From JAJTHY01 sp964458795 (GTDB lineage Bacteria; Pseudomonadota; Alphaproteobacteria; Rickettsiales; Midichloriaceae), in the NCBI GenBank assembly GCA_964458795.1, contig CAYWJW010000011.1, forward strand, positions 1-33,536: 33,536 nt of DNA, given 5' to 3'. Made by a program: the position numbers and the translations under genes. Positions 23,563 to 32,014 of this stretch are shown piece by piece. Positions within the stretch are counted from its first letter, which is position 1; each line of letters starts with the position of its first letter. The notes below the pieces were generated by a model that was not told the origin of the DNA, did not search any database, and saw nothing but the letters and a program-made list of their open reading frames with translations.

Positions 23563-26500
23563 TTAGTATTCTACAACTTCGATGCCATTCATCTGTCTAA
23601 GTTTTGCTTCATTCTCTGGACTTATACATATAGCGCTTGCGCCCCTGAAGCTTACCAGCTCACCACTACTTAGTTTTAAGGTGAAGTTAACTTTCTTGCC
23701 GAAGTCACCAACTAAGCCTTTGATTGCTTCAATATCTTCCTGGTTTTTTATGATTATAGAAAGTGAAGTACTTACTCGGCCTAGGGCTTCCTCAATGGAG
23801 CTTAGAGAGTCAATCATAATTCTGAGTCCAGTATCATCAACACGTGCGTCTGCGGTAAGGAAAATTAGTCTACCGACTTGTAGTACTGCATCATTTTTAA
23901 TAAGCAACTCTTCATTAAAAAGCGAGACTTCGATTAATCCTGACCTATCAGAAATCTGTATTAGTGCATATTTCCCACGCTTCGATGATTTCACTTTGCG
24001 TGAAGTAATGGCGCCAGCTAATGTGACCTTGGTGCCTTTGCTGCTTGCAATTGCTTCTACTTTATCAGATTCTACAACTCCTAGTTTTTTTAACTTTGTA
24101 GCATAAGCAGCAAGTGGGTGAGAAGATAAGTAAAAGCCAAATGCATCAAACTCATTCCTTAATGCTTCTTCCAAGCTCCATTTTATAGGGTTGGCAAGTG
24201 TTGGTTTCTGATCTAGCTCGTTCTTAGATAGGCTAAATAGCCCAACTTGTGCGCTATCTTTCTCTTCGTTGTACTCTTGTGAATATTTAAGTAATGCTTC
24301 AACACTTTCTATTATCGCAGCTCGGTTATCGTTTAGATTATCCAGCGAGCCTGCGCGGCATAAGTTCTCAAACATCCGCCTATTTATGTAACCCTTCCCA
24401 CAACGTTCAACAAAGTTATAAATGTCCTTAAACTGCCCATTCTTGCGTTCTTCAATAACTTTTGAGATAGCTGCTACGCCGACACTTTTTATGGCACCCA
24501 AACCAAAGCGGATTGAGTCCCCTTCAATAGAAAACATAGCCTCTGACTTGTTTATATCTGGGAGTAAAACTTCTATATTGAAGTTCTTTGCTTCTTGTAG
24601 AAATAGGTTGATTTTATCGGTATCATGAATCTCTGAATTTATAGATGCCACTAGGAATTCAATGGTATGATTGGCTTTGAGATATGCAGTCTGATAAGAG
24701 ATAAGCGCATATGCTGCGGCATGAGATTTATTGAAACCATAGCTTGCAAATTTTTCTATAAAGACAAATATTTCTCGAGCTTTTGACTTATCAATACCTC
24801 TTGCTACGCACCCACTTACAAATATCTCGCGCTGCGCTTCCATCTCAGACTTAATTTTTTTACCCATAGCGCGTCGCAAGAGATCTGCGCTTCCCAACGT
24901 ATAGCCTGCTAGAGAACGGGCAATCTCCATAACTTGTTCTTGATAGACTATAATTCCGTAGGTTTCCTGTAAGCTTTTTTCCATCAGAGGATGAAGATAT
25001 TCAGGCTTTTCGATACCATGTTTGCGATTTATATAGCTTGGTATGTTATCCATAGGACCAGGCCTATAAAGCGAACCTAAAGCGATCAAATCTCCTATTG
25101 AATCGGGCTTTAAGCGTTTTATGGACTCCTTCATTCCTGCGCTTTCAAATTGGAACACGCCAGTTGTAGCTCCCCTTGAAAGAAGTTTATAAGTTGTCAG
25201 GTCATCTAGAGGTAGTTCTAATATGTTTAGGTTTATGCCTCGAGCCTTAAGGTATTTAAGTGTCCATGAAATTACTGTTAAAGTTTTGAGTCCTAGAAAA
25301 TCAAATTTAATTAGACCGGCTGCTTCTGCATATTTCATTGAGTATTGCACAGCAGGCATGCCCCCGACTTCATCGCAGTATAGTGGTACTAGGTCTACAA
25401 TTGGTCTATCGGCAATAACAATACCAGCAGCATGAGTTGAAACATGTCGGTTTATGCCTTCTAATTGCAGGCTTATGCGCAAGAGTTTGTTGATCTCAGG
25501 GTCAGCATCTCTAGACTTTTGAAGTTCTTTGTCTAATTTTATTGCTTCTCCTAGAGTTACAGGATTGGCTGGGTTATTTGGCACCATTTTGCAGATTTTA
25601 TCAATGACGCCGTAAGGCATGTGTAGTACTCTGCCTACGTCTCGCAACACTGCTCTAGCCTGCAGTTTTCCGAAAGTGATGATTTGAGCTACCTTATCAG
25701 CACCATACTTGTGTTTCACATATTCAATTACCTCCTCACGGCGCTCTTGGCAGAAGTCTATATCAAAATCGGGCAAAGAGACACGATCAGGATTTAAAAA
25801 ACGCTCAAAAAGAAGCCCGAACTTTATTGGGTCCAGATCAGTGATCTCAAGTGCCCAGGCCACAATTGATCCTACACCTGAACCGCGACCGGGTCCCACG
25901 GGAATTCCTTGATGTTTGCTCCATCTTATGAAGTCAGATACAATTAGGAAGTAACCGGCATATTGCATTTTATTAATAACAGAGAGTTCGAACTCAAGGC
26001 GATCAAAATATGCTCTTTCTTGTGGTGTGTTCAAAAGCTCTACTATTCTTTTTTTAAGGCCCTCAGTTGCTTCTAAACGTATTGTTTCTTCTTCGGAAAC
26101 AGTTAGATCTTGTATAAACTTAGGTAAAAGAGGAGCCTGAGTTTGAGCGTGTATCACGCAGCGTTTAGCTATATTTATAGTGTTGTTAATGGCTTCCGGA
26201 ATATCTGCGAATAGATCTTGCATTTCGCTTGTATTTTTAAGATAGAAATCTTTAGGTAATCTTGGTCGCTCTTCTTCCAATATATATCTACCTCCAGCGA
26301 TACAGCTCAGAGTATCTTGGGCTTCATAGAAGGTTGGGTCCAAGAAGGAAGCATAATTGGTTGCGACCAGAGGTATATTGTTTTTATATGAATAGTCTAT
26401 TACCAAATCTTCGAAGGCTTGCTCGTGTTGAATTTGCCCAGTTTTTCGAATTAACTCTATGTATAAACGATCTTTAAAGCTATCTTTCAAGTGAGGTAGG

Positions 26501-26952
26501 AATTGGAGAGTCTCAGTCGAACTCTTGCTAGTATATATGCGGTGTTCGATGCTATCAATTGGATTAGCTGCAAGTACTATAAGGCCGTCACTAAGCTCTA
26601 ATAGCTCCTCAAGGCTTATTGATAGTTGTTTGGAAAATGTTCTTTTTAAATATAAGTTGCTGGCAAGTTTTAGTAGATTGCTGTAACCAACTTGGTCTTT
26701 TGCTAGCAATAATAAATTACCATATAAGTCCTTGCCATAGTTTACGCAAATATCTATGCCAATAATTGGTTGAATACCGTACTTCAAAGCTTCCATTGAG
26801 TATTCAAGCGAGGCAAATAAATTGTTTTTATCCGTAAGTGCTAGAGCCGGGAACTTTTGTGTAACTGATGATTTTACTAAGTCCTTAATTCTAATAGCGC
26901 CAGAGCCAAGAGAATAATCAGAATAGACTCTTAGATGAATAAAATGTGGCAT
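23563..26952 (-). CDS. dnaE: DNA polymerase III alpha subunit
   Basis: A 1129-residue replicative polymerase, normal for DnaE1. The N-terminal PHP domain begins HLRVYSDYSLGSGA (residues 6-19) and lacks metal-binding histidines, as in other proofreading-inactive PHP domains. The palm carries PDFDIDF (394-400), the two-Asp catalytic motif, after GPGRGSGVGSIVAW. LYRPGPMDNIPSYINRKHG and the fingers region follow. The C-terminal part has the HhH and OB domains (KVTLAGAITSRKVKSSKRGKYA region). No intein or frameshift is seen. The start is 27 bases after the virB9 stop, so it probably shares the virB8-virB9 promoter. Confidence 0.97.
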   Translation of the reverse strand: MPHFIHLRVYSDYSLGSGAIRIKDLVKSSVTQKFPALALTDKNNLFASLEYSMEALKYGIQPIIGIDICVNYGKDLYGNLLLLAKDQVGYSNLLKLASNLYLKRTFSKQLSISLEELLELSDGLIVLAANPIDSIEHRIYTSKSSTETLQFLPHLKDSFKDRLYIELIRKTGQIQHEQAFEDLVIDYSYKNNIPLVATNYASFLDPTFYEAQDTLSCIAGGRYILEEERPRLPKDFYLKNTSEMQDLFADIPEAINNTINIAKRCVIHAQTQAPLLPKFIQDLTVSEEETIRLEATEGLKKRIVELLNTPQERAYFDRLEFELSVINKMQYAGYFLIVSDFIRWSKHQGIPVGPGRGSGVGSIVAWALEITDLDPIKFGLLFERFLNPDRVSLPDFDIDFCQERREEVIEYVKHKYGADKVAQIITFGKLQARAVLRDVGRVLHMPYGVIDKICKMVPNNPANPVTLGEAIKLDKELQKSRDADPEINKLLRISLQLEGINRHVSTHAAGIVIADRPIVDLVPLYCDEVGGMPAVQYSMKYAEAAGLIKFDFLGLKTLTVISWTLKYLKARGINLNILELPLDDLTTYKLLSRGATTGVFQFESAGMKESIKRLKPDSIGDLIALGSLYRPGPMDNIPSYINRKHGIEKPEYLHPLMEKSLQETYGIIVYQEQVMEIARSLAGYTLGSADLLRRAMGKKIKSEMEAQREIFVSGCVARGIDKSKAREIFVFIEKFASYGFNKSHAAAYALISYQTAYLKANHTIEFLVASINSEIHDTDKINLFLQEAKNFNIEVLLPDINKSEAMFSIEGDSIRFGLGAIKSVGVAAISKVIEERKNGQFKDIYNFVERCGKGYINRRMFENLCRAGSLDNLNDNRAAIIESVEALLKYSQEYNEEKDSAQVGLFSLSKNELDQKPTLANPIKWSLEEALRNEFDAFGFYLSSHPLAAYATKLKKLGVVESDKVEAIASSKGTKVTLAGAITSRKVKSSKRGKYALIQISDRSGLIEVSLFNEELLIKNDAVLQVGRLIFLTADARVDDTGLRIMIDSLSSIEEALGRVSTSLSIIIKNQEDIEAIKGLVGDFGKKVNFTLKLSSGELVSFRGASAICISPENEAKLRQMNGIEVVEY

Positions 26953-26979
26953 AGATGTCTACAGTAAAAATTCTACGGA

Positions 26980-27789
26980 TTAGAAAAACAGGAACCTTTT
27001 TCTTTTAAGCTTTTTGAACTTACCTGTCTCATTGAAGACACATAGTGTATCTGCTCCGTGCCTTAATGTAAAGCGATCAGCAACGCGTTCAACAACAACA
27101 TATCCTGCATTAATTCGGAAATTGACAAGACCTTCAGTGTTGTCCCTTTTAACTAGGAATATTGCGGGTAGTTCTGTGTTTAAATCTCTAAATTTAAAGT
27201 AGGTAAACTCACCATCATCGAAAACCTGTAACGGCTCTATATTTTTCGCTTGACCACTTATGCTGTAGTTAAAATTATAAAGCTCAGGTTTTGACAGATC
27301 CGGGCCCATGTTCTGTGATATAGTGGTCACTGCGCCAGAGGTGCTACTTCCTTCCCCTCCTGTTGAAAGGCTATATTGTTCTGGATAAATGAATTTAACA
27401 ACAAAGCTAAGCCTTGGATCATTAACTCCGGTCGCTTCTTCGGCAATCATCTCAAAGAAATACATGCGTTTGTTTGTGATTACAGTCATGTTAGTTGTAG
27501 CGTTATCTTCTACGGGTTTTATAAATATACGGTTACCTGCTGGCACAATTTGCCAAGGTGTAGGTGTTCCCATCGATATTGTATCTATTTCTTCATCAAG
27601 TCCGAATTCTATTATAGATTGATACTCGTAAAAGCCTACAAACTTAAACACTGTATTTGGCATATAGTTAATAATCTTAATACGATTTTCTCCACCAATT
27701 GGTCTTGGCACACCAGTAGCTCCTGCAGTTGGGGTGACAGAAATGGTTAGAGATAAGCCTATCAACAATATGGTTAGAAACTTCCGCAT
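26980..27789 (-). CDS. virB9: Type IV secretion system protein VirB9
   Basis: A 269-residue secreted protein with a clear signal peptide (about 1-24, MRKFLTILLIGLSLTISVTPTAGA). VirB9 proteins form the outer-membrane core ring of type IV secretion channels together with VirB7 and VirB10. The N-terminal domain contains NRIKIINYMPNTVFKFVGFYEYQSIIEFGLDEEI, WQIVPAGNRIFIKP and TNKRMYFFEM. The C-terminal domain shows FDDGEFTYFKFRDLNTELPAIFLVKRDNTEGLVNF and YVVVERVADRFTLRHG, all standard family signatures. An AAGAGCG ribosome-binding site precedes the start. It lies 44 bases downstream of virB8. virB10, virB11 and virD4 do not follow; dnaE does. Confidence 0.93.
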   Translation of the reverse strand: MRKFLTILLIGLSLTISVTPTAGATGVPRPIGGENRIKIINYMPNTVFKFVGFYEYQSIIEFGLDEEIDTISMGTPTPWQIVPAGNRIFIKPVEDNATTNMTVITNKRMYFFEMIAEEATGVNDPRLSFVVKFIYPEQYSLSTGGEGSSTSGAVTTISQNMGPDLSKPELYNFNYSISGQAKNIEPLQVFDDGEFTYFKFRDLNTELPAIFLVKRDNTEGLVNFRINAGYVVVERVADRFTLRHGADTLCVFNETGKFKKLKRKRFLFF

Positions 27790-27833
27790 TTGCGCTCTTG
27801 GGTATTTTCAATACAATTTATTTCATATAAACG

Positions 27834-28541
27834 TTACTTTGACAACTTGTAAGTTCGATATTTAGTGACTATAAAATATAAAGGGTCAATTTTTTCAAAA
27901 ACCTTAGTCATATCGCTCATTAAAAAAGATAGTTCAGCCTCGTAGTTTGTGCTTTTTGATCCTAGTTTGCTTTTCTCGGTGGCCGTGAACTTGATTATCG
28001 CACTTTCTGGAGTGCCATGTGGGGCTAGGATTTTTATATCAGTTACTTTAATTAATCGCTCAACTTGGCTTTTATATTTTATGATAGGGCTATCTGAATT
28101 CTCATTGGGGTCAATATATGCTATATAAGATCTGTAAACTTGGTGTGAAGATAATGCTTTAACTTTATTGAGGGATAATTCTTCCTGCCCCTCAGAGAAG
28201 TTAAGAGAGTTATACCCTTCTCGTAGTTCTACGTATTTTTTTATGAAATAACGAGAAACAGCCATCTCCATAGAATCGTTCTTATAAGCCAAGGGCTTGA
28301 TAATGGAGAAGAACCTTACCTGATCTTTTGCATAAATAGGAAAGGGGAGCTTCATGCTTATAAAGCTAGTTTTTGCGGCATCAATAGAAATTAAAAGCCC
28401 TATAATCAAGACGCTTGAAAGTATTAGCATTGAAGCTCTAAGAGTAAATGGAAATATATATTTACTGGAATACCATTCCAAAGCATCTTTAAAATAGCTG
28501 CCGTCCTTAACCATTGACTTTATTTCACTTGTTTGTTTCAT
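27834..28541 (-). CDS. virB8: Type IV secretion system protein VirB8
   Basis: A 235-residue bitopic inner-membrane protein. A short cytoplasmic N-terminus leads into one membrane helix (about 34-53, LRASMLILSSVLIIGLLISI). A periplasmic NTF2-like domain follows, with FPIYAKDQVRFFSIIKPL, then MEMAVSRYFIKKYVELREGYN, the S/TxxxV pattern of VirB8, and a C-terminal FIVTKYRTYKLSK close to the family's YRxD/Y-type end. VirB8 is a scaffold of the inner-membrane complex. It is the first gene of virB8-virB9-dnaE, with a good promoter about 40 bases upstream, and is divergent from ccoG. Sequence drift is high, but the layout and the neighbouring virB9 support the call. Confidence 0.88.
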   Translation of the reverse strand: MKQTSEIKSMVKDGSYFKDALEWYSSKYIFPFTLRASMLILSSVLIIGLLISIDAAKTSFISMKLPFPIYAKDQVRFFSIIKPLAYKNDSMEMAVSRYFIKKYVELREGYNSLNFSEGQEELSLNKVKALSSHQVYRSYIAYIDPNENSDSPIIKYKSQVERLIKVTDIKILAPHGTPESAIIKFTATEKSKLGSKSTNYEAELSFLMSDMTKVFEKIDPLYFIVTKYRTYKLSK

Positions 28542-28583
28542 ATACTAATTGGCAGTACAGTCCAGTTAATTAACCCTAAGGTT

Positions 28584-28612
28584 ATTAAATGCGCATCTTA
28601 AACTGGTGTCAA
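28584..28612 (-). promoter_or_regulatory. Sigma70-type promoter of virB8-virB9-dnaE
   Basis: On the minus strand a perfect TTGACA (28612-28607), a 17-base spacer and TTTAAT (28589-28584, 5 of 6). The predicted start lies about 35 bases before the virB8 ATG. A 14-base palindrome TAACC-CTAA-GGTTA (28571-28584) overlaps the last -10 base and the start point, where a repressor could sit. Confidence 0.6.
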
Positions 28613-28685
28613 TACTATACAGGATAATTTCATAGCTTTATAGATAACTGAGTGCTAGGGTACCCACAAGTATGTTATATTATAT

Positions 28686-30068
28686 ATGATGATTTATCCG
28701 CAATACATTGCTGGCAAATATCGCTCTTTGAAGAATTATTCAACCATCGTACTCCTCCTCATATATTTTCTTGGTTCATGGGTGCGTTGGTTTCGAGGTG
28801 TAGGAGAACCGGATCAGGCAATACTTATGGATTTAGTTCATCGAAGAGCCTATATTTTTGGTATCGAGATATGGCCTGAAGAACTATATTATCTTACTGG
28901 CATCTTAACGCTAGCTGCGCTAGGTCTATTCTTTGTTACTTCTTTGTTTGGACGGATATGGTGTGGGTACACTTGCCCGCATACAGTATTTGTAGAGTTA
29001 TTTGTTAAAGCTGAAGCCTTCTTTCAAGGGGATCGCAATGCCCGCATCAAATTGGATAATGCGCCTATGTCTCAAGATAAGTTCCTAAAGAAATTTGCTA
29101 CGCACTTAACGTGGGGGTTGATTGCCTTTAGTTTTGCTTTTGGGTGGGTGTGCTACTTCTATGATGCACCGTCTTTGGTTTATGATCTATACCATTTTAA
29201 GGTCACATATGGAGCTATAACTTGGCTTTTAGGGCTAACAGCTTCAACCTACTTGTTCGCAGGCTTTGTGCGTGAACGTGTATGCACATACATGTGTCCT
29301 TATGGAAGATTCCAGTCTGCAATGCTAGATAATGATACAACTCTAGTTACATACCACGACTGGCGTGGCGAACCTAGGGGTAAGTTTGATCCAAATAGTA
29401 GTGCCGGAGATTGTATAGATTGTGGTAAATGTGTAGTTGTTTGTCCAATGGGTATAGATATTAGAGATGGTTTGCAACTAGCATGCATAAGTTGTGGTTT
29501 ATGTGTTGATGCTTGCAATAGTGTAATGGAGAGGATAAATCGCCCTCTCTACCTAATCGGATATGATAGTGTAAACTCTACAAAAGCCAAAATGCTACAT
29601 AAACCTTATATAAGAAGCCTGCTACATACAAAGACAGTACTATTTGGCACAATATTTATTATAGTAGGTACGCTTTTATTATATTCACTTATTAATAAGG
29701 AATCATTTAAAGTTTCTGTATTGCATGACCGTGCTGTTTTATTCACTAGTTTGCCGGATGGCACAATACGTAATGGATATACAATAAAGCTATTTAACAA
29801 GACGCTTAAACCACAAAAATTTGTTTTGTCTCTCAGTGGAATTGAGGGGGCAAGCATAAAGCTGCAGGGCTTTGAGCAGGAATATGCTGTAACTCATGAG
29901 GTTGATATAGGTCCAGATCAGGAGATAAGTCTTATAGTATTTATAAAAGTTCCTAAAGATCGATTGAAAGTTACAAGAGAATCTATTAACTTTGAAATCA
30001 GGAGTGTGGAAAGTAATAAAATTTATTCCACTAAAAGTGTCTTTATGAGTGAAGCGAGAAATGGTTGA
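28686..30068 (+). CDS. ccoG: Cytochrome c oxidase accessory protein CcoG (FixG)
   Basis: A 460-residue inner-membrane iron-sulfur protein needed for assembly of cbb3-type cytochrome oxidase, where it is thought to act in copper reduction. It has several membrane helices. The upstream motifs FGRIWCGYTCPHTVF and CTYMCPYGRFQSAML carry conserved cysteines. Two ferredoxin-type 4Fe-4S sites follow: C243, C246, C249, C253 (CIDCGKCVVVCP) and C267, C270, C273, C277 (CISCGLCVDAC). A periplasmic domain follows the last helix (from about 335). The start is the first of two adjacent ATG codons. No Shine-Dalgarno is visible. Its end overlaps dsbB. The ccoNOP oxidase genes are not in the window. Confidence 0.95.
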   Translation: MMIYPQYIAGKYRSLKNYSTIVLLLIYFLGSWVRWFRGVGEPDQAILMDLVHRRAYIFGIEIWPEELYYLTGILTLAALGLFFVTSLFGRIWCGYTCPHTVFVELFVKAEAFFQGDRNARIKLDNAPMSQDKFLKKFATHLTWGLIAFSFAFGWVCYFYDAPSLVYDLYHFKVTYGAITWLLGLTASTYLFAGFVRERVCTYMCPYGRFQSAMLDNDTTLVTYHDWRGEPRGKFDPNSSAGDCIDCGKCVVVCPMGIDIRDGLQLACISCGLCVDACNSVMERINRPLYLIGYDSVNSTKAKMLHKPYIRSLLHTKTVLFGTIFIIVGTLLLYSLINKESFKVSVLHDRAVLFTSLPDGTIRNGYTIKLFNKTLKPQKFVLSLSGIEGASIKLQGFEQEYAVTHEVDIGPDQEISLIVFIKVPKDRLKVTRESINFEIRSVESNKIYSTKSVFMSEARNG

Positions 30069-30579
30069 TTATTTTAAAAAATTTTTTTATACGGTCGCTA
30101 TCTTTAATTTCTTTGTTTTGTTGATAGTTTACTTGCTTGAGTACTACCTTAATATTGGTATGTGTGAGTTATGTTATTATCAGCGGATTGCTTTTGCTGC
30201 TGTAATAGTAGTATCTATAATAGGGATACTTGCAAAAGTTACACGAAAGTTTGCTGGAGTATTAGTAGTTCTACTATATTTCGCTAACTCTGGTATAGCG
30301 CTAACTCAGGTCTTAATGGAAGAAAAGTTCATTACACCATCAAATGCCTGTACAGGCCTTATACCTTCAGGTGTTTCAGATATAGAAACTTTTAAAGCTA
30401 GAATTATGAGTAACGGATATACTCCTTGTGATAGCGCAGAATTCAAGTTTGTCGGTATTAGTCTAGCTGGATATAGTTTTATTGCATCAACGGGGATGTT
30501 TATTTTCAGCTTGATTTTTGTCGGAGTGTTTATTTTATTTAGATATAAAGATGGAAGAGTTATCAAGCCCAATAAGTAA
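30061..30579 (+). CDS. dsbB: Disulfide bond formation protein DsbB family
   Basis: A 172-residue four-helix inner-membrane protein that reoxidises periplasmic DsbA and passes electrons to quinone. The first redox pair is C35-x-x-C38 (MCELCYYQRI), and the second pair is C97 (SNACTGL) and C123 (TPCDSAEF). The conserved YYQR after the first pair is typical. The last helix, YSFIASTGMFIFSLIFVGVFILF, ends the protein. The ATG at 30061 follows a GAAGCGAGA stretch and overlaps the end of ccoG by eight bases. An upstream GTG at 30049 would add four residues. The overlap with coq7 (29 bases) shows a tightly coupled operon. Confidence 0.92.
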   Translation: MVDYFKKFFYTVAIFNFFVLLIVYLLEYYLNIGMCELCYYQRIAFAAVIVVSIIGILAKVTRKFAGVLVVLLYFANSGIALTQVLMEEKFITPSNACTGLIPSGVSDIETFKARIMSNGYTPCDSAEFKFVGISLAGYSFIASTGMFIFSLIFVGVFILFRYKDGRVIKPNK

Positions 30580-31084
30580 AAAGCAGAAACTTGCTAGAAT
30601 TATAAGGGTTAATCAGGCTGGCGAATATGGGGCAAAGCGTATCTATATGGGGCAGTTAGCAGTGCTTAGAAACCACAAGGAAATAAGGCATATGCTGGAG
30701 CAGGAGCTGGAGCACCTTAATTACTTTGATAAGCAGGTAAAGATGCGTAAGATCCGACCAACTCTTTTGCAACCTTTGTGGCACGTAGGAGGCTTTGCTT
30801 TAGGCGCGATTACTGCATTAATGGGTGAAAAAGCCGCAATGGCTTGTACGGTAGCTGTTGAGGAAGTTATAGGCGAGCACTATGAGAGGCAAATAGGCGA
30901 ACTAAAGCATCTGCAGGGTGAGAGTGATCTTACAAAAAACATAGCCAAATTTAAAGATGAAGAGCTTGAGCATAAGGACAAAGGTCTTGAGCATGGAGCC
31001 GAGGAAGCCATGTGTTATGATACACTTAAGGGAGCAATTAAGATCATAACCAAAGTAGCTATATTTTTATCAAAAAGGATCTAG
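30551..31084 (+). CDS. coq7: Demethoxyubiquinone hydroxylase, Coq7 family
   Basis: A 177-residue peripheral membrane di-iron enzyme that hydroxylates demethoxyubiquinone in ubiquinone synthesis. The carboxylate-bridged di-iron ligands appear in order: E25 in RVNQAGEYGAKRIY, then EQELEHLNYF, VAVEEVIGEHYERQ, and EELEHKDKGLEHG. The membrane-binding hairpin LWHVGGFALGAITALMG is present. The length fits the bacterial short form. The ATG at 30551 lies inside dsbB. A start at 30518 in the same frame would add 11 residues but lies deeper in dsbB. It is the third gene of ccoG-dsbB-coq7. Its 3' end overlaps the convergent phosphoribosyltransferase gene by 15 bases. Confidence 0.93.
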   Translation: MEELSSPISKKQKLARIIRVNQAGEYGAKRIYMGQLAVLRNHKEIRHMLEQELEHLNYFDKQVKMRKIRPTLLQPLWHVGGFALGAITALMGEKAAMACTVAVEEVIGEHYERQIGELKHLQGESDLTKNIAKFKDEELEHKDKGLEHGAEEAMCYDTLKGAIKIITKVAIFLSKRI

Positions 31085-31738
31085 ATTTTCTTTTTCAAGA
31101 ACTTCCATAAGCGTCTTAACCTCTTGATCGGTAGTTTGAGAAAAATCCTGATAATATTGCCCTACGCTGCTCAGCATTGGAGGTGTAAGTATGCTTACCA
31201 CATGACCTGCTATTTCTTCTAATTCCTTGCGTGTTGAAGGTGGACAAACAGGCACTGCAACTACTATCTCTTTTGCGCCACATTTCTTAATTGCTGATAT
31301 TGCGGCTTTCATAGTTGCCCCGGTTGCTATACCATCATCTACTATTATAGCTATTTTGCCTGAAAGCTCTGGTACTGGTCTATTCTCGCGGTAGAGCTTA
31401 TTACGTCTATCTAGCTCTATCTTCTCTGCCTGCATGATTCTATGGATAACGCTCTCACTTACCTGAGATTCCATGACTATATCGTCGTTAAGTATCACGG
31501 TTCCATCCATTGCTATAGCGCCCATTGCGAGCTCTTCTTGTCCTGGCGCACCGAGTTTACGAACTATATATATGTCCATAGGGATGCTTAAAGCTTTAGC
31601 TACTTCATAAGCGACCGGAACCCCGCCTCGTGGTAGGGCGAGGATTATGGCATCTTGGTTGCGCGTATAACTTTTAAGGTGCTTGGCAAGCTGTTGTCCT
31701 GCATCACGACGGTCAATGAAATCTGTATCAAAATTCAC
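31070..31738 (-). CDS. Predicted phosphoribosyltransferase (PRTase type I fold)
   Basis: A 222-residue cytosolic protein. The PRPP-binding signature IIVDDGIATGATMKAAI (near residues 131-147) and the N-terminal LALPRGGVPVAYEVAKAL are both intact. IYIVRKLGAPGQEELAMGAIA is characteristic of the COG1926 group of predicted phosphoribosyltransferases. The substrate base is unknown; these genes often accompany stress or nucleotide metabolism genes, but here it stands alone. It ends inside the 3' end of coq7. It is preceded by a GGAG ribosome-binding site and, further upstream, by a hairpin repeat and a family 1 repeat. Confidence 0.85.
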   Translation of the reverse strand: MNFDTDFIDRRDAGQQLAKHLKSYTRNQDAIILALPRGGVPVAYEVAKALSIPMDIYIVRKLGAPGQEELAMGAIAMDGTVILNDDIVMESQVSESVIHRIMQAEKIELDRRNKLYRENRPVPELSGKIAIIVDDGIATGATMKAAISAIKKCGAKEIVVAVPVCPPSTRKELEEIAGHVVSILTPPMLSSVGQYYQDFSQTTDQEVKTLMEVLEKENLDPF

Positions 31739-31763
31739 TTTATACTCCTTAAACCCAAAGAAG

Positions 31764-31784
31764 ATCCTGAAACGAGTTCAGGAT
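31764..31784. repeat. CTGAA-type hairpin repeat
   Basis: ATCCTGAA-ACGAG-TTCAGGAT: a perfect 8-bp stem with a 5-base loop. It is the same design as at 13472-13492 and of the widespread alphaproteobacterial CCTGAA...TTCAGG type. It lies between the phosphoribosyltransferase start and a family 1 repeat. Confidence 0.65.
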
Positions 31785-31800
31785 GACTATATCTTAAGCA

Positions 31801-31880
31801 CAGCTCTCTTATCATATATTTACCATTATAGCTCTTAGAAAAACCCAATGGAAGCCCCCAAGCAAAAAATTTTTTGATCA
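31801..31880 (-). repeat. Dispersed ~75-bp intergenic repeat, copy D, diverged (repeat family 1)
   Basis: On the minus strand: AAAATTTTTTGCTTGGGGGC, TTCCAT, a variable centre with CTAAGAGCTATAATGG, then AAATATATGATAAGAGAGCTGTG. It matches copy C best in the TTTTTTGC lead and in the GATAAGAGA block. Together with the adjacent CTGAA hairpin, it repeats the arrangement near 13354-13492. Confidence 0.55.
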
Positions 31881-31889
31881 GCATAATTC

Positions 31890-31918
31890 TTGACCTTGCT
31901 GCTATTTATTGATAGAAA
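31890..31918 (+). promoter_or_regulatory. Candidate promoter of tRNA-Cys
   Basis: TTGACC (31890-31895), a 17-base spacer and TAGAAA (31913-31918). The -35 is good and the -10 weak (4 of 6). The start would fall about 13 bases before the tRNA. Confidence 0.4.
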
Positions 31919-31938
31919 GTCATACTCATACCTCTATT

Positions 31939-32013
31939 GGCCGAGTAGCAAAGTGGTAATGCTGCGGACTGCAAATCCGCCACTCGTCGGTTCGATTCCG
32001 GCCTCGGCCTCCA
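31939..32013 (+). tRNA. tRNA-Cys (GCA anticodon)
   Basis: A 75-base cloverleaf with acceptor GGCCGAG paired to CTCGGCC, discriminator U (as conserved in tRNA-Cys) and encoded CCA at 32011-32013. The anticodon loop CTGCAAA gives GCA, reading Cys codons. The T arm is GTCGGTTCGATTCCGGC. One base separates its CCA from the stop codon of the opposing ABC transporter gene. Confidence 0.97.
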
Positions 32014-32014
32014 G

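Noticed and set aside
23582..24106. Open frame of 174 codons opposite dnaE
   Set aside because: Antisense to the conserved dnaE C-terminus, with a serine/leucine-rich shadow composition and no family resemblance.
26895..26937. Loss of PHP metal histidines in DnaE (HLRVYSDYS)
   Set aside because: PHP domains of proteobacterial DnaE proteins are generally degenerate; E. coli has HLRVHSDYS with an inactive site. Only the His-to-Tyr change is extra, and it is not remarkable.
31070..31084. 15-base tail overlap of coq7 and the phosphoribosyltransferase gene
   Set aside because: Both reading frames are clear and such convergent overlaps are common in compact genomes; not evidence of a broken gene.
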